Shown here: piece after piece, positions 1 through 7,200 of the stretch
Layout of the letters: the number at the start of each line of letters is the position of its first letter
Numbering within the stretch: position 1 is the stretch's first letter
Source: NAT127 sp041655035
GTDB taxonomy: Bacteria > Pseudomonadota > Gammaproteobacteria > Pseudomonadales > Porticoccaceae
Direction of reading: 5' to 3'
Assembly: GCA_041655035.1 (NCBI GenBank)
Contig: JBAZCN010000059.1
Span: 1 to 17,945 of the forward strand
DNA: 17,945 nt
The notes under the pieces: model-generated
Told to the model about the DNA's origin: nothing
Database searches by the model: none
Seen by the model: the letters and a program-made list of their open reading frames with translations, nothing else
Position numbers and translations under genes: made by a program

Positions 1-74
1 AGGCGGGCGGTTGCCTCCCCCATGCCGCGGGCTCCACCGGTAATTATTGCGACCTTGTCATGCAGGCGACCCAT
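1..74 (-). CDS. Short-chain dehydrogenase/reductase (SDR), N-terminal fragment cut by window edge
   Basis: Reading the minus strand from an ATG at 74 gives MGRLHDKVAIITGGARGMGE followed by ATARL before the sequence runs out. The TGGxxGxG pattern is the glycine-rich dinucleotide-binding motif of classical SDR enzymes, which oxidise or reduce alcohols and ketones with NAD(P). An AAGGAG ribosome-binding site lies just upstream of the ATG, which supports this start. The gene follows the MDR oxidoreductase on the same strand with a 72-base gap, so the two are probably co-transcribed. Only 24 residues are visible, so neither substrate nor cofactor preference can be judged. The SDR family call is firm; the role in aromatic catabolism is inferred from neighbours. 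Confidence 0.8.
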   Translation of the reverse strand, partial: MGRLHDKVAIITGGARGMGEATAR

Positions 75-146
75 TGCTGCTCCTTGGTGGTGGCTGAAAA
101 CTCGATAGCTGCCAGCTCCATCGATGCTGGCCCAATCCGTGCTGGC

Positions 147-1136
147 TCAGTCGACGGTTATCACGACCTTGCCGATATGTTCAAAGGAATCGAAATAACG
201 GCAGGCATCGACGATTTCGTCAAGGCCATAGCGCCGCGCGATGACGGGACGCAGATAGCCGCCGGCGATGCCATCGCGGATAAATGCAACGGCCCGTTTG
301 TTGCGTTCGGGGTCATCATCGAGATACATGGCATAGCCGTGTATGGACAGATTGTTCTGTATCACCGGCGCCAGCGGAAAGGGGGTCGGGTGGGGCGAGA
401 GCACGCCGTAGATCACCAGGGTGCCATAGGGTGCCGTCAGCTCGGCAAGTTCGGCGAGAGCGGGGCCCGCAACCGGATCGAATACCAGGTTCGCGCCTTT
501 TCCTCCGGTGATTTCCCGCACCCGCTGCGCGATATTCTCCTCATCACTGACAATGACGTGGCGTGCGCCCAGCTCGCCCAGTTGCGCAGCCTTGTTGCGG
601 TGCCGGGTGACAGCCACGGAAATGCCGCCAACCATATTGACCATCTGGATCGCGGCAATGCCGACGCTGCTGGAAGCGGCGGTGATCAGTACGGTATCGC
701 CGGGCTTCAGCCTGGCGAGATCGACCAGGCCGCCATAGGCGGTTATATAGGCACACCACAGGCCGGCGACTTCCCCGGCGGTCAGCTCGGGAGGGCTGTG
801 CACGACCCAGGACGCGGGAACCGTCAGCGCTTCGCCCCAGGCGCCGAATTCATTGGCTTTCATGGTGTTCATCAGGCTCACGGCATCACCGCGTGCAAAC
901 TCCGATACATTGGCGCCGACGGCTTCGACAATGCCGGCGGCTTCCATGCCGAGTCGCGAAGGGAGCCGGGGTTTCAAGGGGTGCAAGCCACCGAGAAACA
1001 TCAGTTCTGCGCGGTTCAGGCCGAACGCCTGGACACCGATGGTTATTTCATCCGGGCCGGGCGGGGGCGTTGGCACATCTTCGACGCACAGCACTTCCGG
1101 ACCGCCGGTTTCATAAAAGCGCATGACTTTCGCCAT
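147..1136 (-). CDS. Zinc-free MDR oxidoreductase, quinone-reductase-like
   Basis: This 329-residue protein has the usual length and layout of the NADPH:quinone oxidoreductase branch of the medium-chain dehydrogenases. The N-terminal GroES-like domain starts MAKVMRFYETGGPEVL and includes GMEAAGIVEAVG near residues 63-74. A Rossmann domain follows, with AASSSVG at about 153-159. The Cys/His/Glu zinc ligands of alcohol dehydrogenases are not seen, which points to an NAD(P)H-dependent reductase of quinones or enones. GGAGG lies seven bases upstream of the ATG. The gene lies downstream of the IclR regulator gene on the same strand, across a 302-base gap, and ahead of an SDR. A role in reducing a quinone or unsaturated intermediate is inference only. 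Confidence 0.85.
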   Translation of the reverse strand: MAKVMRFYETGGPEVLCVEDVPTPPPGPDEITIGVQAFGLNRAELMFLGGLHPLKPRLPSRLGMEAAGIVEAVGANVSEFARGDAVSLMNTMKANEFGAWGEALTVPASWVVHSPPELTAGEVAGLWCAYITAYGGLVDLARLKPGDTVLITAASSSVGIAAIQMVNMVGGISVAVTRHRNKAAQLGELGARHVIVSDEENIAQRVREITGGKGANLVFDPVAGPALAELAELTAPYGTLVIYGVLSPHPTPFPLAPVIQNNLSIHGYAMYLDDDPERNKRAVAFIRDGIAGGYLRPVIARRYGLDEIVDACRYFDSFEHIGKVVITVD

Positions 1137-1438
1137 GTTTTCTCCTCCGGCGGTGAACGAACTTCACGCCGGTCTGATGGCCATGATGAACGGTGATTGG
1201 ATCACTCCCGGCGAAGACACACAAATTGAACAAGTCTGGTATCTCAGCCATCAGCGTCGAGTATCGGCCATCTCCGGCAAGCGGGAGTGGCGGATTTGTC
1301 CGCAGGCGCAGCGGTGGGAGAGCCAATCCGGCCGGGAGCCGGATTATCAGGTGGAATCGCTCGTTGCCAGCGGGACGATATGGCGGCTTCGGGTTGTCGA
1401 CGTCTGATGCGTATCAGGATGATCCAAAACTTGTCCTG
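1137..1438. other. 302-base non-coding gap with two small inverted repeats
   Basis: No convincing gene lies here; the short ORFs in this stretch lack ribosome-binding sites and family features. It separates the end of the IclR gene from the start of the MDR gene on the same strand, so it probably carries the MDR promoter. Two inverted repeats stand out. One is GTGAT-TGG-ATCAC at 1193-1205, about 60 bases upstream of the MDR start. The other is a perfect 8-bp stem at 1325-1345. A weaker CTGAT/ATCAG pair sits at 1404-1417 just beyond the IclR stop. I could not pick out a clear sigma-70 promoter. Confidence 0.5.
1325..1345. other. Perfect 8-bp hairpin (AATCCGGC / GCCGGATT, 5-base loop)
   Basis: The arms at 1325-1332 and 1338-1345 are exact reverse complements around the loop CGGGA. 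No T-run follows on either strand, so it is not a textbook intrinsic terminator. It lies about 95 bases past the IclR stop codon and about 190 bases upstream of the MDR start. It could be a terminator lacking the U-tract, an mRNA-stabilising stem or an operator. Confidence 0.45.
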
Positions 1439-2242
1439 TCAATGCAGTATTTCGCAAAGCTGGTTCTGGACGCGAAGCATCAGCGGGAGAAATGTTCCGG
1501 TCAGTTTATCCTTTGCGGCGCGGCTTGACTGCATGCCGACATTGAGCGCGGCAACCGTTTTCCCCGCGGTGTTGCGGATCGGCACGGCAATGGACGACAG
1601 GCCGGTTTCCAGCTCCTGGTCGATAATGGCGTAGCCACTGGCTCTTATCCTTTCGAGTTCTTTCATCAGCACGTCGATATCGGTGATGGTATGTTGGGTA
1701 AGGGGTACGCGATTACTGCGCGCCAGTACATCGTATGCTTCTTCCGCTGCCAGATTGGCCAGCAGGACCCTGCCCATGGACGTACAGTAAGCGGGAAGCC
1801 GCGAGCCGGGGTTGAGATTGATCGACATCACCCGGCGTCGGCTTGCGCGGGCTATGTAGATGATATCGATCCCATCGAGAACGGCGGACGAGCACGACTC
1901 GTCCAGTTGTTCCGCAAGTGATTCGAGAGAGGGCTGCAGCAATTGCGGCAGCGACGCGTTGAGGTACGACTGGCTCAACAGCAGGACCTTGGGCGTAAGC
2001 TTGAAGCGCCGGCCTTCGGCAAGCGCATAGCCACTGTTGACCAGAGTGAGGATACAGCGGCGTGAAGTCGCACGGTCCAGGCCGGTCAACTGCGCCACTT
2101 CGGCAATGGTGAGCGGCTCCATGGCGGTGCTGAACGTCTCTATGACCTTCAATCCCTTGGCAAATCCCCCCATCCCGTCTGCCTTTGGCGGGGTTTTCCC
2201 CGCCCCCGTGGCGGTACCGCTCGGTGTCGAATTGCTTGGCAT
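1439..2242 (-). CDS. IclR-family transcriptional regulator, PcaR/PobR/PcaU-like
   Basis: The protein has an N-terminal winged helix-turn-helix (LTIAEVAQLTGLDRATSRR) and the C-terminal IclR effector domain, with a stretch around SCSSAVLDGIDIIYIARASR and LPAYCTSMGRVLLANL that is typical of the PcaR/PobR/PcaU subgroup. Members of this subgroup bind protocatechuate, 4-hydroxybenzoate or 3-oxoadipate and control beta-ketoadipate genes. I chose the ATG at 2242 (267 residues) because GGAGG lies five bases upstream. A GTG at 2254 would extend it by four residues but would overlap that site. The gene is divergent from catI with a 128-base shared regulatory region, so control of catIJ and the thiolase is the natural inference. 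3-Oxoadipate is a plausible effector, but the sequence cannot show this. Confidence 0.9.
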   Translation of the reverse strand: MPSNSTPSGTATGAGKTPPKADGMGGFAKGLKVIETFSTAMEPLTIAEVAQLTGLDRATSRRCILTLVNSGYALAEGRRFKLTPKVLLLSQSYLNASLPQLLQPSLESLAEQLDESCSSAVLDGIDIIYIARASRRRVMSINLNPGSRLPAYCTSMGRVLLANLAAEEAYDVLARSNRVPLTQHTITDIDVLMKELERIRASGYAIIDQELETGLSSIAVPIRNTAGKTVAALNVGMQSSRAAKDKLTGTFLPLMLRVQNQLCEILH

Positions 2243-2287
2243 TGTTTCCTCCACGGTGGACAGGTGTCGTCGATCTTCAAAATTATC

Positions 2288-2293
2288 TTGACA
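2288..2293 (+). promoter_or_regulatory. Candidate -35 element for the catI promoter
   Basis: A perfect TTGACA hexamer lies 83 bases upstream of the catI start. At standard spacing the -10 would be the weak CAGTAT at 2311-2316. AT-rich TATTTT (2314) and TACTAT (2319) are nearby but badly spaced. The -10 assignment is therefore unsure, and the promoter may need an activator. Confidence 0.4.
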
Positions 2294-2322
2294 GATTATT
2301 CGCGACTGGTCAGTATTTTACT

Positions 2323-2350
2323 ATATAGCACAAGTGTGCGATATTGTAAC
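2323..2350. promoter_or_regulatory. Candidate IclR/PcaR-type operator in the divergent regulator-catI promoter region
   Basis: Two overlapping signals are visible. The first is an imperfect 22-base palindrome at 2323-2344, with outer ATAT/ATAT arms and inner GCACA/TGTGC arms. The second is at 2336-2350: GTGCGATATTGTAAC. Its reverse complement, GTTACAATATCGCAC, matches 11 of 15 positions of the PcaR site GTTCGATAATCGCAC that I recall from Pseudomonas putida, including the run ATCGCAC. The position fits the expected catI transcription start region, where bound protein could repress or activate. Binding by the neighbouring IclR protein is inferred. Confidence 0.5.
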
Positions 2351-2370
2351 AGAATAATAAGGAGGCTGGG

Positions 2371-3213
2371 TTGTCACAGTTGATGAGCCTGGAAGCGATG
2401 ATCGCTGGCCATGTAGAAGACGGAGATACCGTTGCCCTGGAGGGCTTTACCCATCTCATTCCCTATGCGGCGGGTCACGAAATCATTCGCCAGGGTCGCA
2501 GGAACCTGGAACTGGTGAGGATGACGCCGGACATTCTTTACGATCAGATGATCGGGATGGGTATCGCGCGGGCAATGAAATTCTCGTGGGGTGGAAACCC
2601 CGGTGTCGGCTCGTTGCACAGGTTCAGGGACGCCATCGAAAATGGCTGGCCTGCGCCGCTCGAGATCGAAGAGCACACCCATGCTGCGATGACCTGCGCC
2701 TACGATGCGGGGGCGGCGAATCTTCCCTTTGGCTTGTTGCGGGGGTACCTGGGGACGGACCTCCCCAAGGTGAATGGAAATATCCGCTGGGTCACCTGTC
2801 CGTTCACCGATGAAACCCTGGCAGCGGTGGCGGCCATCAGGCCGGATGTGGCCATTATCCATGCGCAGCGCGCCGACCGTCACGGCAACGTCATGCTCGA
2901 GGGAATCATCGGCATTCAGCGGGAGGCGGTGCTCTCGGCAAAAAAAGCGCTGGTGACGGTTGAAGACATTGTCGATGACTTCGGCGAACGCAGTCCCAAT
3001 GCCGTGATATTGCCGGGCTGGGCGCTGACCGCGATATCGCTGGCGCCTGGCGGTGCGCATCCCTCCTATGCGCACGGCTACTACAAACGCAGTAATAGTT
3101 TCTATGTCAGCTGGGACGAAATCTCCCGGGATCGGGAAAAATTCCTCACCTGGATGGATCAGAACGTCATGAATAGAAATATCCATGGCAGTGCGGAACA
3201 ACTGTCGGGATAG
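2371..3213 (+). CDS. catI: 3-oxoadipate CoA-transferase subunit A (CatI-type)
   Basis: This is the alpha subunit of the enzyme that moves CoA from succinyl-CoA to 3-oxoadipate, the penultimate step of the beta-ketoadipate pathway. The 280 residues closely match the CatI type known from Pseudomonas knackmussii B13: VALEGFTHLIPYAA, KFSWGGNPGVGSLHR, IIHAQRADRHGNV and GGAHPSYAHGYY are all family signatures. This type resembles glutaconate CoA-transferase and is distinct from the shorter PcaI. The start is an unusual TTG at 2371: AAGGAGG ends five bases upstream, whereas the next in-frame ATG at 2383 has no ribosome-binding site. catJ follows 14 bases after the stop. The cytoplasmic enzyme would receive 3-oxoadipate made by the maleylacetate reductase at 7201-8265. 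Confidence 0.92.
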   Translation: MSQLMSLEAMIAGHVEDGDTVALEGFTHLIPYAAGHEIIRQGRRNLELVRMTPDILYDQMIGMGIARAMKFSWGGNPGVGSLHRFRDAIENGWPAPLEIEEHTHAAMTCAYDAGAANLPFGLLRGYLGTDLPKVNGNIRWVTCPFTDETLAAVAAIRPDVAIIHAQRADRHGNVMLEGIIGIQREAVLSAKKALVTVEDIVDDFGERSPNAVILPGWALTAISLAPGGAHPSYAHGYYKRSNSFYVSWDEISRDREKFLTWMDQNVMNRNIHGSAEQLSG

Positions 3214-3227
3214 GAGGCGAGGCGTAG

Positions 3228-4013
3228 ATGAACGCAACAGCAGAACAAACAGCCACTCCCGCTGAAATGATGACCATCGCGGCGTCCCGCGAACTGGCGA
3301 ATGACGATATCTGCTTTGTCGGTATCGGCGCGCCGTCGGCGGCCTGCAATCTCGCGCGGCTGCTCCATGCCCCCGATATCACCTTGATATATGAGTCGGG
3401 GACCATCGGCACCAGGCCAGATGTATTGCCTCTTTCCATCGGCGACGGCGAGCTCTGTGAAACCGCGCTGACCACCATATCGGTGCCGGAAATGTTTCGC
3501 TATTGGCTGCAGGGTGGACGCATTACCGTGGGTTTTCTGGGGGCCGCCCAGATCGACCGCTACGCCAACCTGAACACGACGGTCATCGGCGATTATCACC
3601 AGCCGAAAGTCAGGCTGCCCGGGGGCGGTGGCGCGCCGGAAATCGCGGCGCACTGCGCAAAGACGCTGATCACGATGTCTCTCAACGCAAGGGCGTTTGT
3701 AGAGCGGCTGCCATTTATCACCTCGATGGGTTTCGGTGAAGGAGGTGATCACCGCAGGCGTCTTGGGATCACCACCGCAGGCCCCAAGAAAGTGATCACC
3801 GAAATGTGTGTCATGGAGCCTGATGAAGAAAGCAAAGAGCTGAGGGTGACGGAAATCTATCCCGGTATCGAAGCAAGCAATCTCCTCAGGGCGTGCGGCT
3901 GGCCGCTGAAGATCTCGGCGGCCTTGGTGGAAACGCCGCCGCCAACGGCTGAGGAGTTGGCCACCTTGCGATATCTGCAAGAGAAAACGCGTATCGCCCA
4001 CGGTCAACAGTGA
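3228..4013 (+). CDS. catJ: 3-oxoadipate CoA-transferase subunit B (CatJ-type)
   Basis: This is the beta subunit partner of the preceding gene. At 261 residues it has the usual CatJ length and signatures: CFVGIGAPS (29-37), LIYESGTIG (53-61), VLPLSIGDGEL, GRITVGFLGAAQIDRYANLNTTVIGDYHQPKVRLPG and the SMGFGEGGD loop. Glu56 in the YESG motif corresponds to the catalytic glutamate of the glutaconate CoA-transferase family, which forms the enzyme-CoA thioester. Its ribosome-binding site (GGAGGCGAGG) overlaps the catI stop, which fits coupled translation of two subunits in equal amounts. The stop codon TGA overlaps an ATG (TGATG) that opens a 21-codon ORF leading to the thiolase. Confidence 0.92.
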   Translation: MNATAEQTATPAEMMTIAASRELANDDICFVGIGAPSAACNLARLLHAPDITLIYESGTIGTRPDVLPLSIGDGELCETALTTISVPEMFRYWLQGGRITVGFLGAAQIDRYANLNTTVIGDYHQPKVRLPGGGGAPEIAAHCAKTLITMSLNARAFVERLPFITSMGFGEGGDHRRRLGITTAGPKKVITEMCVMEPDEESKELRVTEIYPGIEASNLLRACGWPLKISAALVETPPPTAEELATLRYLQEKTRIAHGQQ

Positions 4014-4078
4014 TGGTAATCCCGGTGACTAACGGCGATGGGCAGAGGCTGGGGAATGAGCAAGGGTTGGGGCGATAG
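4013..4078 (+). CDS. Possible 21-codon bridging ORF between catJ and the thiolase
   Basis: An ATG overlapping the catJ stop (TGATG) opens a frame of 21 codons ending in TAG at 4076-4078, two bases before the thiolase ATG. The thiolase start has only a weak GGGG-rich ribosome-binding site. This arrangement could pass ribosomes from catJ to the thiolase by termination and reinitiation. The predicted peptide (MVIPVTNGDGQRLGNEQGLG plus one Arg) has no recognisable features, and the frame may be chance. Confidence 0.25.
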   Translation: MVIPVTNGDGQRLGNEQGLGR

Positions 4079-4080
4079 GC

Positions 4081-5283
4081 ATGCGCGAAGTGTATCTCTG
4101 TGACGGTATCCGCACCCCGATAGGACGTTTCGGCGGTGGTCTGGCGAGTGTTCGCGCCGACGATCTCGCCGCGCTGCCGCTCCGTGAATTGATGCGCCGC
4201 AATCGCTCGGTGCAATGGGATCAGCTTGACGAAGTGTGCCTCGGGTGTGCCAACCAGGCGGGGGAAGACAATCGCAATGTCGCACGCATGGCATCCCTGC
4301 TGGCGGGCCTGCCGGAGTCGGTGCCGGCGGTGACCGTGAACCGTCTTTGTGCTTCCGGCCTGGAGGCCATCGGTTACGCCTTTCGCATGATTGCAACAGG
4401 GGAAGCCGATCTGGTGCTGGCCGGGGGCGTCGAATCGATGACTCGCGCCCCGTTGGTGATGGGCAAGAGTGACCAAGCCTATTCCCGTGCGCAGCAGGTG
4501 CAGGATACCACCATAGGCTGGCGCTTTATCAACCCGGCGTTCAAGGCCGAATTCGGTGTCCACAGCATGCCGGAAACGGCGGATAACGTTGCCAGGCAAT
4601 TCATGGTGTCACGGGCGGATCAGGATGCCTTTGCCCTGCGCAGTCAGCAGCGGGCGGCGCGGGCCGACGCCGAGGGCTTTTTCGCCCGGGAAACGATGGC
4701 GGTCACAGTTGCCGACGGGAAAAAAAATGTGCTTTTTGCCCGTGATGAGCACCCGAGACCTCGAACCACCATTGACAGCCTTGCTGCACTGGCGCCGCTG
4801 AACGGGCCGGAAGGCACGGTGACAGCCGGCAATGCCGCGGGGCTCAACGACGGCGCCTGTGCCGTGATCCTGGCGTCGGAGGATGCCCTTGGAACTCATG
4901 GTCTGCAACCCAGAGCGAGAGTGCTGGGAATGGCCAGCGCGGGTGTGGAGCCCCGGATCATGGGCATCGGCCCTGTCCATGCGGTGTCCAGGCTACTGGG
5001 CAGGTTGAAAATGGACATCAGCGATTTTGATCTCCTGGAAATCAATGAAGCGTTTTCCGCCCAGGTGCTGGTATGCCTGCGCGGGATGGGGTTGCCGGAT
5101 GATTGTCCATGGGTAAACCCCAATGGTGGCGCGATTGCTCTTGGTCATCCCTTGGGTATGAGCGGTGCCCGGCTCGCGCTCACAGCTGCACATACATTGC
5201 AGCAAACAAACGGCAAGTATGCATTGGCCACCCTGTGTGTTGGTGTCGGACAGGGCTTGGCCCTGGCGCTTGAGCGGGTGTAG
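4081..5283 (+). CDS. pcaF: 3-oxoadipyl-CoA thiolase (beta-ketoadipyl-CoA thiolase)
   Basis: This thiolase splits 3-oxoadipyl-CoA with CoA into succinyl-CoA and acetyl-CoA, the final step of the pathway. Its 400 residues equal the usual PcaF/CatF length. The N-terminus MREVYLCDGIRTPIGRFGG is typical of 3-oxoadipyl-CoA thiolases. The catalytic residues are all present: Cys90 in NRLCASGLEAI, His356 in GGAIALGHPLGMSGAR and Cys386 in CVGVGQG. It is third in an apparent catI-catJ-thiolase operon, 67 bases after catJ, and its weak ribosome-binding site suggests translational coupling. A generic acetyl-CoA acetyltransferase is the alternative, but the operon and N-terminus favour 3-oxoadipyl-CoA. Confidence 0.93.
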   Translation: MREVYLCDGIRTPIGRFGGGLASVRADDLAALPLRELMRRNRSVQWDQLDEVCLGCANQAGEDNRNVARMASLLAGLPESVPAVTVNRLCASGLEAIGYAFRMIATGEADLVLAGGVESMTRAPLVMGKSDQAYSRAQQVQDTTIGWRFINPAFKAEFGVHSMPETADNVARQFMVSRADQDAFALRSQQRAARADAEGFFARETMAVTVADGKKNVLFARDEHPRPRTTIDSLAALAPLNGPEGTVTAGNAAGLNDGACAVILASEDALGTHGLQPRARVLGMASAGVEPRIMGIGPVHAVSRLLGRLKMDISDFDLLEINEAFSAQVLVCLRGMGLPDDCPWVNPNGGAIALGHPLGMSGARLALTAAHTLQQTNGKYALATLCVGVGQGLALALERV

Positions 5284-5337
5284 TTGGAGTCAGCAAGATC
5301 ATATTTGCCCACAAACTGAGTCTATTGACATTGAATA

Positions 5338-6225
5338 ATGACAGGATGGGACTTGATGATGAATACAGACAGTTTGCCGAAACCGAGCACACTAGAAGGC
5401 GTGGTCGAGCTGGAAACCAAAGGCCATTGGGGCACCCTGCAGATCAACAGCTATTTGTGGCAAGAGCCTCGCGAATCGATCTTCAAGTCGGACACGGCGA
5501 TATTGAATTTCGTTCTGGCGAGGAAAGAGGCCGATCTGGAAGGGTGTTACCTTGAAGCCTCGAAGCTCCATTACCGGCAGATCGGCGACATTCTGCTGAT
5601 GCCTCCCGATTTTACCTTGCACAGTCGGTGGGGCAGCGGCATGCGTCGCTCCATGTGTTACGTGCCGGATACCAAGGCCTTCAGCGACATGTTCGATATA
5701 GAGTGGGGCGATCCGGAACTGATGGCGAGTCTCGATATCAATAACGTCGCGGTCCGGGCAATTCTCCTGCGCCTCTTTCAGGAAATACAGAGGCCCGGTT
5801 TTGCTTCCGACATCATGATTGAATCGATGTGCGCCACCCTGGTGGTGGAGCTTTACCGATATTTCAGCGCGTATAATCTCGATGAGAATACGCAGGGATC
5901 AGGCTTTAGCGGCGAGCAGATACGGAGGATCCGCGAGCGCTTCGAAGCGGGTGAATCCCCCAGTGTCGCCGACCTGGCGAAGGACCACGCCATGAGCATA
6001 CGGCATTTTTCAAGGCTCTTCCGCCGCAGCACGGGGCAGACCCTGAGGGACTTTGCCGCATCCGTGCAGATCGAGCGCGCCAAGGCGCTGCTCAGCGAAA
6101 GACAAATGCTGATCAAGCAGGTGGCCTACCACTGCGGGTTCAGAAGCACCACGGCCTTTTCCTTTGCCTTCCGCCGGGAGTCGGGGTTGACCCCCCAGCA
6201 ATACAGAGAATCAGTGCTGCACTGA
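5338..6225 (+). CDS. AraC-family transcriptional regulator
   Basis: A cupin-like effector domain (about residues 25-180, with QIGDILLMPPDFTLHSRW) precedes a C-terminal AraC/XylS DNA-binding domain (about 190-293). Both helix-turn-helix units are visible: SVADLAKDHAMSIRHFSRLF and IKQVAYHCGFRSTTAFSFAF. The ending GLTPQQYRE is classical for this family. The gene starts 54 bases after the thiolase on the same strand and converges with the hydroxyquinol dioxygenase gene. It probably activates part of this cluster in response to an aromatic compound. The start is uncertain: ATG 5338 has no ribosome-binding site, while ATG 5356 follows GGATGGG and would give 289 residues. AraC proteins often bind direct repeats, and candidate sites are listed elsewhere in this annotation. 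Confidence 0.9.
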   Translation: MTGWDLMMNTDSLPKPSTLEGVVELETKGHWGTLQINSYLWQEPRESIFKSDTAILNFVLARKEADLEGCYLEASKLHYRQIGDILLMPPDFTLHSRWGSGMRRSMCYVPDTKAFSDMFDIEWGDPELMASLDINNVAVRAILLRLFQEIQRPGFASDIMIESMCATLVVELYRYFSAYNLDENTQGSGFSGEQIRRIRERFEAGESPSVADLAKDHAMSIRHFSRLFRRSTGQTLRDFAASVQIERAKALLSERQMLIKQVAYHCGFRSTTAFSFAFRRESGLTPQQYRESVLH

Positions 6226-6279
6226 TCGCTGCCAGGGGATTGTCCAGGGCCAGCCGGTGATCGGTGTGGCACCGCGCCG

Positions 6280-6347
6280 AGCGGGTTGAAGGCCTCAGCG
6301 GGTTGAAGAGCTGAGCTGGTTGAAGAGCTAGGCGGGTTGAAGACCAA
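6280..6347. repeat. Tandem array, four copies of a 17-bp unit, overlapping the hydroxyquinol dioxygenase stop
   Basis: On the plus strand the units are AGCGGGTTGAAGGCCTC (6280), AGCGGGTTGAAGAGCTG (6297), AGCTGGTTGAAGAGCTA (6314) and GGCGGGTTGAAGACCAA (6331). On the minus strand the last unit encodes the final residues of the dioxygenase (GLQPA), and the next unit begins with its TAG stop. The array therefore looks like repeated duplication of the gene's own 3' end into the convergent gap with the AraC gene. No T-run or strong stem makes it a standard terminator. Confidence 0.85.
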
Positions 6348-7188
6348 AGTCATAGCGCAGTTCGAACCATTCTCCAGGCAGCGTTCTGCCATCCGGAGCG
6401 GTATCGTCGCGATGTAACACAAACTCCCTGATCAGCGAGCTTTTGACGCCGAACACCGCATCGGAACCGAGATACTGGTCGCCACTGGCGAAAACATGGG
6501 TCACCAGTTTCTGATAGCCGGGGGCCTGAATCATGAAATGGACGTGTTCCGGGCGATAGGGGTGGCGTCCCTGGGCCCTCAGCATGTCGCCGACAGGGCC
6601 ATCGGTGGGAATCGGGTAGGGCGATGGCTTTACAGTCCATAGCTGGAACGAGCCGTCCGGCCCGGTGCGGAAGCGCCCCCGCGCCGCCAGCCCGCCCGTT
6701 TTGTCCAACTGCTGGACATCGTAAAAGCCTGCTTCATCGGAGTGCCAGACGTCGACAACGGCATCGGCAATCGGCGCGCCGCTGGGCGATCGGACTGTGC
6801 CGCAAATATAGAGCGGTGTGCCTTCGAGATTCCCGCGGATATCGTCGCCGTTGGAAAACTCCGGTGGTGGAACGTAGAAGGGGCCAAAAACAGTGGTTTC
6901 AGTGACCCGGGGCTGGCTGGGGTGGTTGATCGAATCGACGAGTGTCGAAACTCCCAGGGTATCTGAAAGCAGGATATATTCCTGGCGCTTGTCATCGCAT
7001 TTCTGTCCGGTGTCGGTCAGGAAGCGTATCCCCGCTTCCCACTCCGCTTCGCTGGGCCGCACTTCGCGGATAAAGGCGTGAAGGTGGCGCACCAATGCCT
7101 CGCCGATCTGCCTGGCCCTGGGGGTTTTACTGTTCCGGAGACTGGCCAGAACGGCTTCTGTTATTGTTGTCTCGTTCAGATCACTCAT
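6328..7188 (-). CDS. Hydroxyquinol 1,2-dioxygenase (intradiol)
   Basis: This non-haem iron(III) enzyme cleaves hydroxyquinol between its adjacent hydroxyls to give maleylacetate. The 286 residues show the N-terminal helical dimerisation region (about 1-100) and the beta-sandwich catalytic domain (from TVFGPFYVP). The four iron ligands can be placed by the family's spacing: Tyr156 (GFYDVQ), Tyr191 (PYPIPTDGPVGD), His215 and His217 (RPEHVHF). The segment LVTHVFASGDQYLGSDAVFGVK is typical of hydroxyquinol dioxygenases; catechol 1,2-dioxygenases differ here. The adjacent maleylacetate reductase supports that choice. An AGGAA ribosome-binding site sits in the 12-base gap after the reductase stop, so the two genes form an operon. 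Catechol or chlorocatechol activity as a side reaction remains possible. Confidence 0.9.
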   Translation of the reverse strand: MSDLNETTITEAVLASLRNSKTPRARQIGEALVRHLHAFIREVRPSEAEWEAGIRFLTDTGQKCDDKRQEYILLSDTLGVSTLVDSINHPSQPRVTETTVFGPFYVPPPEFSNGDDIRGNLEGTPLYICGTVRSPSGAPIADAVVDVWHSDEAGFYDVQQLDKTGGLAARGRFRTGPDGSFQLWTVKPSPYPIPTDGPVGDMLRAQGRHPYRPEHVHFMIQAPGYQKLVTHVFASGDQYLGSDAVFGVKSSLIREFVLHRDDTAPDGRTLPGEWFELRYDFGLQPA

Positions 7189-7200
7189 GCGTTATTCCTG

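Noticed and set aside
60..1196. Plus-strand ORF of 378 codons opposite the MDR gene
   Set aside because: It has no recognisable family features. It is an antisense shadow of a clear MDR protein that has a good ribosome-binding site.
3742..3799. Repeated GTGATCACC palindromes inside catJ
   Set aside because: They lie within conserved coding sequence (the GEGGD loop and the KKVITE segment) and are explained by codon choice.
2374..4007. Long minus-strand ORFs (287 and 282 codons) opposite catI and catJ
   Set aside because: They arise from codon bias opposite well-supported genes and show composition without domain motifs.
6280..6347. CRISPR array
   Set aside because: Units of 17 bases follow each other directly without spacers, and no cas genes are present.
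6328..7188. Annotation as catechol 1,2-dioxygenase (CatA)
   Set aside because: The segment HVFASGDQYLGSDAVFGVK and the adjacent maleylacetate reductase fit hydroxyquinol dioxygenase better. No muconate cycloisomerase or muconolactone isomerase is present.
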